From: Metaphire vulgaris
Lineage: Eukaryota; Annelida; Clitellata; Crassiclitellata; Megascolecidae
DNA length: 64,000 nucleotides
Assembly (NCBI GenBank): GCA_018105865.1
Contig: CM030835.1
Location: forward strand, 11,356,916-11,420,915
Reading direction: 5' to 3'
The first letter of the stretch is position 1. Each line of letters begins with the position of its first letter. This document shows, in pieces, positions 1 to 12,734 of this stretch. A program made the translations under genes and the position numbers. Below the pieces are notes generated by a model, which was given only the letters and a program-made list of their open reading frames with translations, made no database searches and had not been told where the DNA came from.

Positions 1-2784
1 ATCTCAAAAATTACTGAAGAGAGCAGGCTAAAACTTTACAATCTTTCAGATGGATGTTTGGGGAGCATTTGTGGTAAATTTCATAATTTTTTTTTGAGAT
101 GGTCGAGCTGTAGCCATTGGTTGAATTGACATGGAATGACTCAATTTAGGTTCAAATTATGCAATCATTTCAATGAGAAAGAATCAAGACACCAACATGA
201 AATTTTCACCATAGTTAGTACTTACCAAGCACTACAAGCCTGTAAAGTTTGAAAACTGTGAATTACTGTCAACATGGTCATATAGGGGTCGATGTGGGTG
301 CAAAAATAGGTAACCGTGACTCAGAAGATGGCGCATAGTGGGTACAAGGTCTCATTATTGACAGAAATCCTGTCTGCAATTGATGAGTACATATATGTAG
401 CTACATTAAGACGCAACAGACATAGTCTAATGTTTTGCCAATTCATGGTAATACCGGGTCAAATATCGGTGAAAACTGGCTGTTATGGGATGTTTGGACA
501 TTTTTAGTGCATGCTGTGTAGCACCTATGACAAAGATTAATACACCATTCAACTCAGCTGGAAAAAGTGTATGCACACTGCAAATTTCAGCCTGATATCT
601 GCTGTGGTTCTCAAGATACTAAACTTCAAAAATCGTAAAACGTAACATGTCGCGTCGACTCGCGACTACCCTCGTATCTTCAAAATATCATATATCTGAG
701 AGCTTTTGACAAAAGAAGCTGAAAATTTCAAGAATTACATAAATTGAGCTGTACTACAAGCCCTGCAAATTTCTTGAAGATCTGAGATGGTGTGGTGAGC
801 ACCCTGGTTGAGTTGACATGGAATGACCCACAGGTAAGTCTCATTTAATTCAACTAGTCAGTCAGGTTAAAACAAAATATGCTATAAAGGTTAAAGGTCA
901 AAAAAGTAGGTCCTTAAAGGATGACAGGGCAGTCCTAAGATTAACAATTATAATTAATCATTGGCATTATTGTGAATGAGTGCAATTTGATAGGTAAAGC
1001 TTGTAAGGGCAGCCACACCTAATGAAAAGTTAGGCAGGTAGACAACACCTATTTTCCCCATCAAATATCATAGACAAGTCAAAGTTCAAGGTCAGATGAT
1101 CATTGCTAAGAATCATTTGGTAGGAGAGACATAATTCACCCAAAAATTAATCGATTCTACCCAGCTCCATCAATATCATAAAATATTGTTTCAGTTTGAA
1201 TCAACATGTTATAAAAGTGACCAGCTAGTATTCTATTATCTATTATAATTATTCTATTACATATTATCTATTCTAGTATTCTGGAATACTAGAACATGAC
1301 TGGCAGCTGAAACCTATAGCCGCCTCTATTAAATTGTACAGACATCTGATCTTTTATAGGTATTCAACAATTGGAGGATAGAATCACTCAGATTTTAAAT
1401 GCCAATTTAGGGCAAAAGGTTCAGGCAAACACTGGCAAAGTACAAGACCAACGTCCAATATGGATGAAATGTACAATGGCAATAAAGTACTTTATGAACT
1501 CTTATGAAAATTGCAGCAAGCACAATAACTAACAGGAAAATGAATATCCTAAAAACCTGGAAAATCTCGGGTATATATATTAACTTTTTTTCTTTACAAG
1601 TGTCATAAGCTGAAAATTTCATAAATGTAGGTTTTCTGACTTCTTCTTAGGAAGGAAAATACAGGTATTGTATATCAAATTTTGATTAAACTACCGATAA
1701 TAACACCGAAAACAATAGTTATTAGTACGACTACTACTTTCAGCAGATGAAAACAGTTATCGCAAGCAATCATAACAAGTGTGCTAGTACAGAACTGTAA
1801 CACATTTCTTAGCAACAAACTACAAATGTATTTCTGTAACACTGCTTTAAAATGCATCATGTCAGTGAGGCATAATAATGGCATCAATGTTCTATGATTT
1901 AGTAATGTATTCAGACAGTTGAGAATACTTACTAACACAGAAAACATTAATCTAGAGAACAGCTTTTGGCAAGATGCAATCAATCCTAAAATATCAGCTG
2001 GTATGAATGCAACAGAGGAATGAGTGCAAGTGACAATTGGAGCAATATAATTTGCACTTAATTCCCAAAAGCCAATGACACAATGGAGCCACTCATGCTG
2101 TCTATGGGTCTCATTAGGCAACCATGGCAATCATTAACAAAATAATTATAACTAAAGACAATTTACAACATAATCAGTCAGTCAACCATGAGGATCACCA
2201 AGTCTGTCCAAATAATTAATAATTCATTTTAATTGCTTCTCAATTCAAAGTCAAAGACTTCAATGGACAAACCAAATGGGAAATGCAACCAGACTTTCAT
2301 ATGGAAACAATGGCACCAACAAGGTTGTATGTCCAAACTGCAATTTTCTCATCCGTTATAATTATTCAATCATTCCCTGGTTCATTTAAGACAGGACCTA
2401 GTTCCGGTTTGCATACATACATACATACATACGTACGTACGTACGTGTGTGTGTGAGCTGTCACTGTTATGATAGGCACATGGAATTGAATATAAAAACT
2501 GATTTTGTGACTTATGACTGTTTTGTTGAAAAGCTAAGTCAGATGTTGGGCCAAATATTTTGATCCAACAATCTTATCTTTTAGAGCTGCTTAAAACAGA
2601 AATAATAGAAGTTCAGGATGAAAAATTTAAGTTAGAAATAAGTTTTTGCTGTATAATATAACTTGCCTTCCATTCCCATGCTGCAATAAAGATTTACAAT
2701 TTGCAAATAAATAAATAAATACATATGTCCTCTTTGTCTTTGTCCTCTTTGTCTTTGTCCTCTTTCTTTGTGGTTATATATATA

Positions 2785-2832
<48 letters not shown>

Positions 2833-4424
2833 ACTACATTGAAATGGATCAATAATAAATGAAAGGATTTATTTTAACCAGTTATTTTGTAACCTACTTC
2901 TACAACAAACCTTAAGTGTCTATGGTAATCAGATATTAAAACTACTGGGGGCATCCATAAAGAACATCATGCTTGAGAAAGGAGGGGTCTTAGAAAGTAA
3001 GACAGTTTGTGACAGGGGAGCAAAAGACAACTGTGAACGTGACGTCACACTTCTGTACATATAAATATGTGGTATCTTTTACTTTCTCTTCTAATGGATG
3101 TTTTCTAACAGAAGCTCTCACCAATGTTTGCTCTAATTTTCTTTTGAGTGTGCGCGGAAAAATATAGTGCCTGAGAGGCACATTTTTGCTGCGCGGCATT
3201 TTCTTGTCATATGCACGGCTGCGAGGCACGCAGCTTAGAGGGAACATTGGCTGTCACTGGTGCATAGTAATTATATTATGCTAGGTACATGGCATTTCAA
3301 ATCCCAATTACATTTGTCATCATTGCTGGATGTTGAATACCTCTATGTTTCTCTGCTGAAAATTGAACAAGAAACTCAAATTTATTGAAAAGAAAACCTG
3401 TGTGATGTAATTTATGGACAACACTTTAAGGGGGTCCCAGATTTGTAACAGGTTGTGGCAATGTGGAGGGTCAACAACAACATGACGTACTTTACCCTCG
3501 CAGAATCATTATAATTAAGATAGCATTGGTAATGAATACACTTCCATCACCATAACACTGACAATAACTTGACAGTCACTATTGCTTAACAACAATAGTT
3601 GTCTGGGGAGCTAAGAACATTTCACATCAGAAAAATAATTATTGACGACATAAAAAAACTTACTATTACGATACTCCAAAGCAATACAAAAGGTCCACAT
3701 AACATTACCAATGCCCAAAACTACTGTCTGTACACTGTACAGTACATTGCCCTCTGCAATAAATCTTCTCAAGACCAGCATTACATTCAGTGGCATAACC
3801 ATGCCTGGGCAATTATGGACAGTGCCCAGGTTACTTTGCTTTCTGCTGGGGTTGAGCAGAGATTTGCAATATAAAAAAATAACTACCCGGTAATGTTTGG
3901 GTTTGTTTAATTTTGCACTGCCGTGTACGACAAAATCACTAACGTCACCATCTTGTCTCTATCACCGGTCTACCAACTATGGAGTTGACACTCAAGAATC
4001 GTCGGCTATCATTATTCAACCACTTTTGCATAACTGTCACCCGAGGTGCTCGCGAACCAGATACTAGACCTCCAAGTTCACACACTGAAGACCCAACCAC
4101 CTCACCTGGATGGAAGAGACCTTGAGGCCGTCCAAAGAAAACCTGGATGGACCAGTTGAAGCATGACTTCACCGAATCGCTACCAGATCTATGGACGGAT
4201 GCGATTAACCTTGGCCACAGAGCAACGCAACGGCCCCAGCTGGCTATGCGATTTTGATGATGATGATGGTGTACATCATTGCAGTCAATATATTGCAATG
4301 ACGCACACGTACTGTCATTGCAGTTTATCGGTTATCTCGAAACCCGTTAAGATGGAGGTTTTCTGGGTGAGTACTCTGAGGCGGAAGCATCTAATAAGTC
4401 AAAACTCATTCACAATTACTGATG
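1..4424. other. no recognised gene; intergenic or intronic DNA with repeats
   Basis: I see no exon that I can support here. The stretch is AT-rich. A phrase reading TTGACATGGAATGAC occurs twice in direct orientation (about 127-141 and 814-828), which suggests part of a dispersed repeat. A minus-strand open frame of 151 codons at 1675-2130 encodes a hydrophobic leucine-, isoleucine- and valine-rich peptide with no family I recognise. A (CA)n tract lies at about 2786-2830. At 3945-4298 (-) an open frame resembles low-complexity repeat-derived translations rather than a gene. Confidence 0.5.
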
Positions 4425-5094
4425 ACGTAGACAATTTTCCAAGAACAGAACTACGCCTCCTCTGGGTCCCTTTGGACAAGTCGCATTCATTCAACGGGCA
4501 CTTAGACAGCATGACCCGTGCCTGCTATTGTCATTTACCCAGGATCAAGAAGATTCGATGTTACCTGTCCCTACCCCAAGTGATTAAACTGGTTCGTGCC
4601 CTCATCTTATCACACATAAACTATTGCAACAGTATTTTACTTGGACAGTCAGATGAATTGTCTTCAATCAGTACTAAACCTTTCAGTGGGGCTATGAACA
4701 TGTGACACCATTACTTTTGGACAACCTTCACTGGCTAAGCTTAGAGCAATGCATAACCTCTTTGTGCAGAGTATCTCTCAGGACTGGTGTGCAGACCTAT
4801 GCCCTTTGATCTGATCGATGCTCACAGCTTCAATCCAGCTGTCATGTTCAGCTCCTGGCTTCCTCAGTCTAAGACAGCTAAATTTTGGAACAGATCTGTC
4901 TTGAGGGGCAACTCTTTGCTTTGGAACTCTCTACCTGAGAATGTGACAAGGACAACCTCCCCAGATTTGTTCATAATAAAACTCAAGAGGCATTTATTAG
5001 GTATCTCTTATTAGTTTCTCTTGTAAAGCGCTCTTGACTTTGGCCTTTGCTATGCATACTGCACTATATAAATTGTCATAATAATAATAATCTA
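4425..5094 (+). mobile_element. CR1/L2-like non-LTR retrotransposon, 3' fragment
   Basis: Two open pieces in different frames (about 4425-4672 and 4802-5014) translate to the C-terminal part of a reverse transcriptase of the jockey/CR1/L2 type. The first carries the thumb signature around ALILSHINYCNSILLGQ; the second carries the typical tail LLWNSLPENV followed by a short basic end and a stop at 5012-5014. The element then runs about 80 bases to a short ATA-rich tail. The frame break and the missing 5' part show a dead, 5'-truncated copy. Confidence 0.75.
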
Positions 5095-6799
5095 ATAGTC
5101 AACTCCAGTCTCTGGGAAACGTGTTCCACAAGTAGCAGCTAGAAGTACTAAAAGCATTGTGTTTGCCTGGTCTATGGACATATCAAATTTCAGTTATGCC
5201 AGCCATCACCTGTACCTATCAGTGATTTGTCCAATGATCAATTTGTTCAGTGGGTGTCCTCTCCCACGGTGGACTCAGAAACTTATCTATGGGAAGATTA
5301 CTTGCAATTGACAGATGCTATTTTAATGTTCTGCATTCCTTGCAGACACAGAAGATCTACGACTTGGTTACTGATTGCAGGTAGCTGAAATACCCCTGAC
5401 TCGTGTGTGTGTGTGTGTGTGTGAGTGTGTGTGTGTGTGTGAGTGTGTGTGTGTGTGTTACAAATGTGCTCGGAAGACCCTTGTTGAGTCAACCCGTCTT
5501 ACAAAAGTATTTTGCAGGAGCAAACTGGTGGCTGCTTCAGGATTTGATCTTTTTGACCCGAGAGGTCGATCTACTACTGTAGTTTCCCTGCCGTTCCTAA
5601 AATTCCTTTGTATAATGACATATGGCAGGTGTGCTTTGTACCCTGATGCCTTTACAGTTGTCCTTTAAGATTAAGATGTTTATTTTAGTTTTCACAGTAT
5701 GGCAAACAGAAAATAACATATTGTAAACAAACATAGCATAAAGAAAATAAAACTCAATTAAGCCTACATAATATGGGAGTACTTTAGTAATTAGTAAAGT
5801 AGCATATGTTGTCGAATGGAAAAAGGTTAACCTAAGGAATCTTTAAATAATGATTGTTAAGTTGGTCAGCTGTCCGGGTTTAATTATGACTCTGGTTACG
5901 CCACTGATTACCGCGTACATTGCAACAGACGCAAGCAAAAACAATGCTCAATTCATCACCGAAACCATTTCCTATTGTAAATGCACAGCATTCAATAGAA
6001 CAATGCGGCCAATATGTGGACGTAATATTGAGTAAACCATGGCGCAATAGATCTCGTGTGTGCAGTTACTGGTTAATTAAATTTTCTGACAAACTCTCGA
6101 GCCTACCGGAACCTACACGATAACCCCAAAAAAATCAAGGAAATAATAACAACAATATCAATCGCTTACCACTGATGGTCTAGTCCGACATTCCAGCCTG
6201 GCGCCAATATTTTAATAACAGACATGAAGAATATTGTTTAAGTGAAAAACTTTATCTCCGACTTGTCCAAAACGTCTCTCCCTCTCACACTCTAACCCAG
6301 CAAATCATCTCCGATCAGTATGCATTAATTCCACCCGTTTCAAAACAACAAATGGCATCCCTAGGCCACGGCCGACCAAGCCAGCTCCAGAACTCGCCTA
6401 CGACGCAAATGCCGGGTAGGCGGAGCGCCTCAAAGCTAGACGCCAGTCGGCCGGCCAATCAGCGTAAGGTCTCGCAGCTGAACGCTTGCCGACCAAACAG
6501 CGCAAAAGAATACGCGTACGCCGTCCAAAGTAGGTCACAGCAGCAGCCGAGAAAAAGACAACCTTTGCCCCAGCATTATTGAAACACAACCATAAATGTC
6601 GAGATCTTCTATGTCTATGGGAGGGGCAAGGGGGAGGAAATACCCGACTCCTTCGAGAACGACGACCAATAATAAACCATGCATCATAGTAATTTGGAAA
6701 ATTTAGGCTTCGTAGTGCCGTAGGAAATTTGAAAGTTCTGTCGTAAAACCAAATGTTAACAGCCAGCATATATCCATGGTAAAGGCAAAACAATATAAA
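5095..6799. other. no recognised gene; contains a (GT)n tract
   Basis: Nothing in this stretch looks like a spliced gene. It holds a GT-dinucleotide tract at about 5404-5458, broken by a few A bases. A moderately CpG-containing patch lies at about 6350-6560; its open frames on both strands have no recognisable domain. Confidence 0.5.
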
Positions 6800-7045
6800 A
6801 CAATCATCGTCATCATCATCATATCCTTTCCCTTCAATAATTGAAAATAAGGTGGCATCAAGAATCAAGCATTTCCAGGCAGTTCTTTCTTTCGATGCTT
6901 TTGTTGCTGCTGTTATAGTCATTCCAGTCCATTCTTCTATATCATTCACCCATTGTTTGTTTGGCCGTCCTCTCTTTTTCCTTGTTATGATACCTTGTTA
7001 AATTGTTGTAGGTTGTCTTAGGTTATAAACAAACACCCTAAACAA
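6800..7045 (-). mobile_element. non-LTR retrotransposon 3' tail ending in (GAT)n
   Basis: The minus strand encodes a C-terminal retrotransposon tail containing DIEEWTGMTI and SKERTAWKCL, followed by a short (GAT)n run at about 6807-6831. The same peptide tail and the same trinucleotide end recur on the plus strand at 46.85-47.36 kb, so this is a recurrent 3' end of one family (RTE-like or a related endonuclease/RT class). Only the extreme C-terminus is present. Confidence 0.7.
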
Positions 7046-7856
7046 ATAAAGTGGCAGGTAAAGCGAGAAACAAAGAAGTCTTAACCACTCCATGCACATG
7101 AATATACAGTACAAATAGAAGCAAATGTTTCAGATTTTCTAGATTAAGCATGGTTCTTCTTCAGGTGCTCTGTCCAAACGATTGTAGAACATTCCCCTGG
7201 ACATAATCCCGTCCGGTACACCCTTTGAAATGACAATGTCGGAAATAATCCCCCCTTTGTTTACTCTATGGACTTTGACTATACAGCAATCATTACCCTC
7301 ACCATAAACCAGACACGAAACACTAACCCTACACGATACTGACGGGCCATGACGGCAGCCATGGCATCAGATAACCGATAAGTACCTTTTAAAATTAAGA
7401 TCTATGATATTGATTTACATTTTTCATTACTTCTTTGCCGGGAGGGAATATGTCCGGGTGATAATGTCCGCGGGAGATAATGTCCGAGGGGATAATGTCC
7501 AAGGGGAGAATGTCCCTATACCGGGTTGAATACTTGTTTATTTGCCACAGTGTCAAACATCCACTTCAGCATCGATGTCCTTGGTTGCCTTTCTGAGCCT
7601 TCCCTTTCATCATTCCTTCTAGTACTTCCCTTAGTAGGCATGATTCTTCTCTCAGAACATTCCCTATCCATTTCTTTTGTCTAGTACAAATAGTGCTTAT
7701 TAAGCTTTTCCTCTCTTCTATCCTCTTCCAGATTTCCTCGTTGGTATTTTTTTCCATCCAGTTGATTTTACCATTCTTTGCCAGATCCACATTTTTCATG
7801 CCTCTAGTCTCTTTATATTCTTCTCCTTATTTCTTCATGACACTTGGCGTTTGTAT

Positions 7857-8906
7857 TAGATATGTGTGGGTATACCCGTACCTGCGGGTATACCCTACCC
7901 GTACCTGCGGGTACGGATAGGGCAGGTGCACATTTTACGAGTACAGATTGGGTACGGGTATAGCACTACGGGTACACTCATTTTTACCCGTAAAACATGA
8001 TATTTTCATTTCTCACTACTATAGAAAATCAATGCAGTAATAGAAAAAATACTATTGAGTAAAGTGTATTAGTGTAACTGGTATATTGCATTCAGTTTGT
8101 CAGACAGTTATATGCCACTGCATGCATTTTACTTACTGAAAGCATAATGGAAATACAAATGACGTTATCTGACGTCATCAGTAAAGTAGTAAACATAATC
8201 AAACGTAAAATCATTGTAATGGCGTCCTGCAGTGATAATATTCCTGTGGTCAGGGGCGGTGCTGGGTTTTGTTGGCTGGGTGGGTCTAATGCAATCTACA
8301 CAACCAGGACTCGGCTCAGACTACCCCTCCCCCTCCCAAATCAAAATTTCTCTGCAGATTTGCACGATTTGCTCGGGTGACCCTGCCCGAGACTGAGTGG
8401 GTCCGGACCCGCAGACCCACCCCACTTGCGCCGCCCCTGCCTGTGGTAAATCGTTTTGTTGTTTAACTTCAGCTCTAATGCCTGCTCATAGCTAAACTAT
8501 ATCTACTATATTGTTTAAGCAGGCCCATCGAATCTTCTAGTCCATGTCTGACATTCATGTAGGCTTAGGTTAGCTGACTACCGGTAGCTGTATTACACAA
8601 TGTTACCAACCAGTAGTCCAGTACCCCAGAAAGAATCCGGGCCTACTATTTGCCAAGTGGATTGCCCTGATTCCTAAGTCCTAGATCTGTCCTAATGTAA
8701 ACATGTGCTTTTAAAAAACTTGGCAATATATGACATGTTTAAAAATGTACTCTGCTTTCATTAATATACTGGTACTTTAATGTTGTTGCCTCAATATAGT
8801 CTCTAGGAACCGATACGGGTACTTGTTCACATTACCCACGGGTTCAGGTAGGGTAAAGAAGTTTTTGCACGGGTACGGTAGGCATTTTGCTGTACCCGCA
8901 CATCTA
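7857..8906. mobile_element. hAT-type non-autonomous element with 8-bp target duplication
   Basis: The ends read TAGATATGTGTGGGT and, inverted at the right end, TAGATGTGCGGGTAC. The element is flanked by the 8-bp direct repeat GTTTGTAT (7849-7856 and 8907-8914), as expected for hAT transposition. No transposase frame is visible. The subterminal sequence is rich in imperfect inverted copies of a TACCCGTACC word. It is inserted in an older retrotransposon and itself carries a second hAT insertion at 8251-8439. Confidence 0.85.
8251..8439. mobile_element. hAT MITE, 189 bp, nested
   Basis: The terminal inverted repeats start CAGGGGCGG and end CCGCCCCTG. The target duplication CCTGTGGT is perfect (8243-8250 and 8440-8447). 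There is no coding capacity. It sits inside the hAT element 7857-8906, so it is the younger insertion. Confidence 0.9.
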
Positions 8907-9265
8907 GTTTGTATCAAGCAGGCTTTCAAGATAGCAGAATTCTTTACCTGTTCTATTTCCACTCCATCGATGATTATTTTCATTTCTCCACCAAGCTGCT
9001 GATTTTCATCGCCTCTGTCTTCTTTAAATTGATTTTCATTCCATAATCCTTTGATGTTGCGTCAAGAGAGTCCATCAACCTCTGCAATCCATGGCTGGCA
9101 TTTGTCATAATTGCCTGGTCATCAGCAAATCTTGTGTCCCTTATTCTTTTACCACCCACCCACACATCTTCTGTGTTCTGAAAGGCTTCTCTTATTAGTT
9201 CTTCTGAGTAGATATTGAATAGCAACGGTGAGAGGGCATCCTTGTCTTCAATGATACCCTTCACT

Positions 9266-9396
9266 CAGTGGCGTCATTTCACACTTTTCTTGGGGGGGGG
9301 CGAGAAATTTTTTTAAATTTTCGTTTAAAATTTTTTGAATTGTTGTTGGAAATTTTTTGACTAAGTTTGAGTTTAGTTTCAAAAAAAAGTTGACGA

Positions 9397-9440
<44 letters not shown>

Positions 9441-9637
9441 GTTGTCAGCCCTTTATTGCACATTAATAATTCATTAATACATACACTATAATAAATTTAA
9501 TTAATCTTTTCATTTCCTTGGGGGGGCCACGGCCCTGTTTTTGTTTTTTGTTCCACATTATTACATTATAAATTAATATTTTCATTTCCTTGGGGGGGCC
9601 ACGGCCCCCCCCCAGCCCCCCCCAAATGACGCCTCTG
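9266..9637. mobile_element. hAT MITE, 372 bp
   Basis: Ends CAGTGGCGTCATTT and AAATGACGCCTCTG are near-perfect inverted repeats, flanked by the exact 8-bp duplication CCTTCACT (9258-9265 and 9638-9645). The interior holds a long T run (about 9400-9439) and a duplicated block ending in a run of C or G with the phrase GGGGCCACGGCCC. It splits the reverse transcriptase frame of the surrounding retrotransposon. Confidence 0.9.
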
Positions 9638-9988
9638 CCTTCACTGCTTGACTTTCTATTTGTTTTGTGAGGATCTTCAAAACTATCTTTGAAGCATGAC
9701 AAAGCAGGCTTATTGTTCTAAAGTCTCCACATTCAGTTGTGTTCTGTTTATTTTCTATTAAGCATGGTAAGTTGTAAAATAATCACAAATGCTTGTCTTA
9801 ATAAAAGGAATTTTCAGCAGCCAATATGATGCAATGATAGACTATAAATACCCGTATACCCAACAACACACTGACATTGCAAAAGGTGTCAAATGTGTGG
9901 CAAATATTAGTGGACCAATATATCTTGCATCTGACTTCCTTTTCAAGTACACATAAATTAACGGTAATTAAGCACTCTTGCAGCATCA

Positions 9989-10266
9989 TCTATAATATTA
10001 AAATCCTTCCTCTGTATGTCTGTTACCTTCAAGCGTTCTGAATGCTTGGCTGTGTGAGCGTTCTGATTGCTTGGCTGTGTGATGTTCTCATTGGTTACCT
10101 TCAAGCATTCTGATTGGTTGGCTGGGTGAGCGTTCTGATTGGTCATTCTGGAATATTCGTTACCTCGAGCGAAGCGAGCCTGCTTTGCATTGCGCGATGT
10201 GGATAGATATTAGTATTATCCTGCTCGCAGGCGAAGCAAGCGCGAGCAAAGTGAGCATCTTTCTAG
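9989..10266 (+). mobile_element. non-autonomous Helitron
   Basis: The copy begins TC, ends in CTAG preceded by a GC-rich self-complementary stretch (GCGAAGCAAGCGCGAGC), and sits between a host A and a host T, with no target duplication. These are Helitron hallmarks. The interior contains several degenerate repeats of a TTCTGATTGGTTGGCTG-like unit. Two further copies with the same ends lie at 27644-27938 (-) and 48831-49377 (+). No Rep/helicase frame is present. Confidence 0.75.
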
Positions 10267-10416
10267 TTTATAGAGAAAATTTAAGAGAAAATGAGGTGTT
10301 TGTGCCCACAACAGAAAGCTGTCCCAGCCATGTAAAGGAAATTTTGTATAGATTGTCTGTCTTAGATGCCCTCTACATATATTTCCTATGATTTTTCTGT
10401 AAGACCCTCTAGAATA

Positions 10417-10420
<4 letters not shown>

Positions 10421-10450
<30 letters not shown>
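10421..10450. repeat. (TA)n microsatellite at retrotransposon 3' end
   Basis: A (TA)n run followed by a T run (10452-10480) lies directly at the 3' end of the minus-strand retrotransposon. The T run reads as the element's A-rich tail on the minus strand. Confidence 0.9.
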
Positions 10451-10480
<30 letters not shown>

Positions 10481-10482
<2 letters not shown>

Positions 10483-12731
10483 CCTCGGTACTTCATTCCC
10501 GAAGGTCTTATGAGAAAAAAAAATTGTCCGAGACAAAAATTAATGTGTGTTAACTCGTCAGGTTCTTCGAGGTCGGCCCACGAAAAAGTTCCTCAAAGCG
10601 ATATTGCGTTGAAGAGCTGTATGGCCATGGACAAGCGCTGAAATAGAAAGCTTCCTTCCTTTTGTCTCCGAAGAAGACTCTGAAATACGACGACCTAGTT
10701 GTCTGATGAAAATCTGTGCGTCGAGACTTATTGGCCCGAAGGACTCAAAGGCCAATGGCAGGAAATTGTAATCTCTTGTCAGATCTGCGTATTTGGTGTT
10801 TTTTTCGTACTGCTGCTGCCTCAGCAGCCGCACCTGCCAACAAAGACGTGATGGGTAGATGGGTGGCAGCGACTGTGTCTGCCACGGTTACGTCCCAAAT
10901 CAGGCTTCGGCCGGCGTTCCACGGATCAGGGTGAGGCCGTCCGGTCTTCTACCGTCAGAACGCGAGAGATCGGGTGGTTCTTTGACAGATGGAATGCCCG
11001 CTCGAAGAAGCGCCCGGTAGACCACGTCATTAATCACTGTGTGACGTGGAACGCGACCTGGGCCGAGTGAGCAAGACAGGCCATGAGACCCGACTTCCAA
11101 CACCTGTTCCCCGCAAGGGCAGATGTGCCGTTCACAGGTGTTGGCACCGGCGGAGGCCGGCGGCGATTCTGACTGCCTCGTCGTCCATGCGCAGTCCACA
11201 GGAAGCGATGGGCAGCGCATAAAGCCAGTCCCGGCGTGCTCGCTGAAACGGCCCTTAGGCGTGCCTGATGGTACTGCCGTTGGTCAGATTGGAGTAGGTG
11301 GTTAAACTCCCTGAGAATCAGAGGGCGATCCCAAGTGGACTGCTTGTGGAGAGGGCCGAACCAGGATTATCCATTTGGCTCATTTCCCTCCACTGGGCGA
11401 TGATCTCGGTCTCACGTGGGTCCGTAGGCAGACTTGCCTTCAGAAGAATGGACGACTGGAGATCTCGGGTGCTCGCAGCTGAAGCCAAGAAGGCAGACGG
11501 TGCAAGCGCAGACACCCGGCGAATCCCCAGTCCCCCATCTCTGATTGGGAGCGTAGCCTGTACCCATTGACTGTCTGACAGACGCAGATTAAGGATTTGG
11601 TTCAGTCCCTCACGCATAGCGTCGTCGAAGTTTCCTAATAGTGGATGGCCTGTGCATGGAGTGCATCGTAAAAGGTGCAAAAGTTTAGAATGGGTGAGCG
11701 ACATTCTAAGCAAAATTAGGGCGTCCTGTTTAGCGATCAGCGTCAAGCGGTTCAGTGCCAAGTTTAGCTCGTTAGAGCGGTGTGACATAAGGGACCCAAA
11801 GGCCTGAGTGATGGAAAGAGGAGCCCCAAGGAGAATAGCGTCTTGGGGCTCTATGCGTTGAAAGCTGTCAAGCGAAGTGTCAGTAGCTGGGATTGGGCCT
11901 TTGGATATAATCTCGCATTTGCGATGGTTCAGGGACAGACCCAGCTCTTTACATTCCCGCTCAATAACTGAAACATCGCTTGCGACGCTGTCTGCGCCCC
12001 GCCCCAAGGTGACGTCATCAAGATACCCCAGAATAAGCGCGGCTGTTAACTTTCTCAGGATGGGCTGCAGCGGCAGGCAAAAAAGCAGTGGGCCCAAAGG
12101 GTCGCCTTGTTGGGGGCCCATTTGCGAGGACAGCCGAAATTTGCCAAATTTTAGAAGACTTGGACTTCCGTGGGACAAAAGACCGTGCCGAGAGTTCTGG
12201 CAGAATGTTCGTTAGTGCGGTAAGCATTCTGTCTCTCTGCACGCTATTGAAAGCATTACTGAAGTCCAGTTTTACGATAACGTTGTCATCTGGCATTGCG
12301 CCCAAGAAACGTCTGGTTGCGTGCACTGCCGCCGCAGCCCCTGGGCATCCAACCCCGACCTGTAGGGGCGCCAGATAGTCCGATACCCTGGACAGTGCAA
12401 AGTTTGCGGCACATTTGGAGGCTAGGCGGCGCCAAAAATAGCCTATTGCGATTGGGCGCAATCCCCCGGCTTTTTTCCTGAGGGCCAGGAGGGTTCCCCC
12501 AAAGAGGATGGGCCTGACCTGATCAGGACATGTGCCAGAAAGTAAAAGGTTAATTAGGCCCGTTATAGCAGAGACCAGTCTGCTGCCAGCCTCTGGACAG
12601 GTGATAAGCTCAGCCACAATTTGTGGCCTCAGTCCATCTGGGCCTCCGGATGATCCAGCTGGAAAGGAGCGAATTCTGGCCCTAACGTCCTCTTCAGACA
12701 CCCGGACATATATATATGTCCGGGTGTCTGA

Positions 12732-12734
<3 letters not shown>
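10481..12734 (-). mobile_element. non-LTR retrotransposon with reverse transcriptase and restriction-like endonuclease, degraded
   Basis: Minus strand, 5' truncated. The first part (about 12690-12180) has [20 protein letters not shown] and VKLDFSNAFNSV. After a frame shift come QQGDPLGPLLFCLP and the catalytic GYLDD (about 12030). After another shift there is a C-x-C...H-x3-C zinc knuckle (CPCGEQVLEVGSHGLSC, about 11100) and then RRPDG followed, after a further shift, by DVTVADT. Such an RPD...D-x-T pattern marks a PD-(D/E)XK-like endonuclease of the R2/R4 (RLE) type. The 3' end ACCGAGGGC is followed by A's and (TA)n; a (TA)n tract also adjoins the 5' end. Several frame shifts and stops show that it is inactive. 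Confidence 0.8.
12691..12734. repeat. 44-bp perfect palindrome
   Basis: The 22 bases 12691-12712 are the exact reverse complement of 12713-12734, with TATA at the centre and no unpaired spacer. The left arm is retrotransposon sequence; the right arm runs straight into the (TA)n tract at 12735. It lies exactly at the 5' junction of the insertion. Confidence 0.97.

Larger units (their letters stand above)
7561..9725 (-). mobile_element. non-LTR retrotransposon (RTE-like) broken by two hAT insertions
   Basis: Reading the minus strand from 9725 to 7561 gives a reverse transcriptase in three blocks. The first (about 9725-9638) ends with QAVK. The second (9264-8907) continues with DALSPLLFNIYSEELI, the catalytic FADDQAI motif and NLKKTEAMKI. 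The third (7856-7561) resumes with CHEEIRRRI and the C-terminal tail (KWIGNVLREE). The gaps between blocks are exactly the hAT elements at 9266-9637 and 7857-8906. Frame shifts and stops make the copy inactive. Confidence 0.8.

Noticed and set aside
1675..2130. 151-codon hydrophobic minus-strand frame
   Set aside because: No family, no clear splice sites or context; could arise by chance in AT-rich DNA.
3945..4298. Minus-strand frame with WSIQVFFGRPQGLFHPGE
   Set aside because: Resembles translations of dispersed repeats seen in many animal genomes; no catalytic motif.
6352..6582. Plus-strand frame in a CpG-containing patch
   Set aside because: Low-complexity, no recognisable domain, no splice partners.
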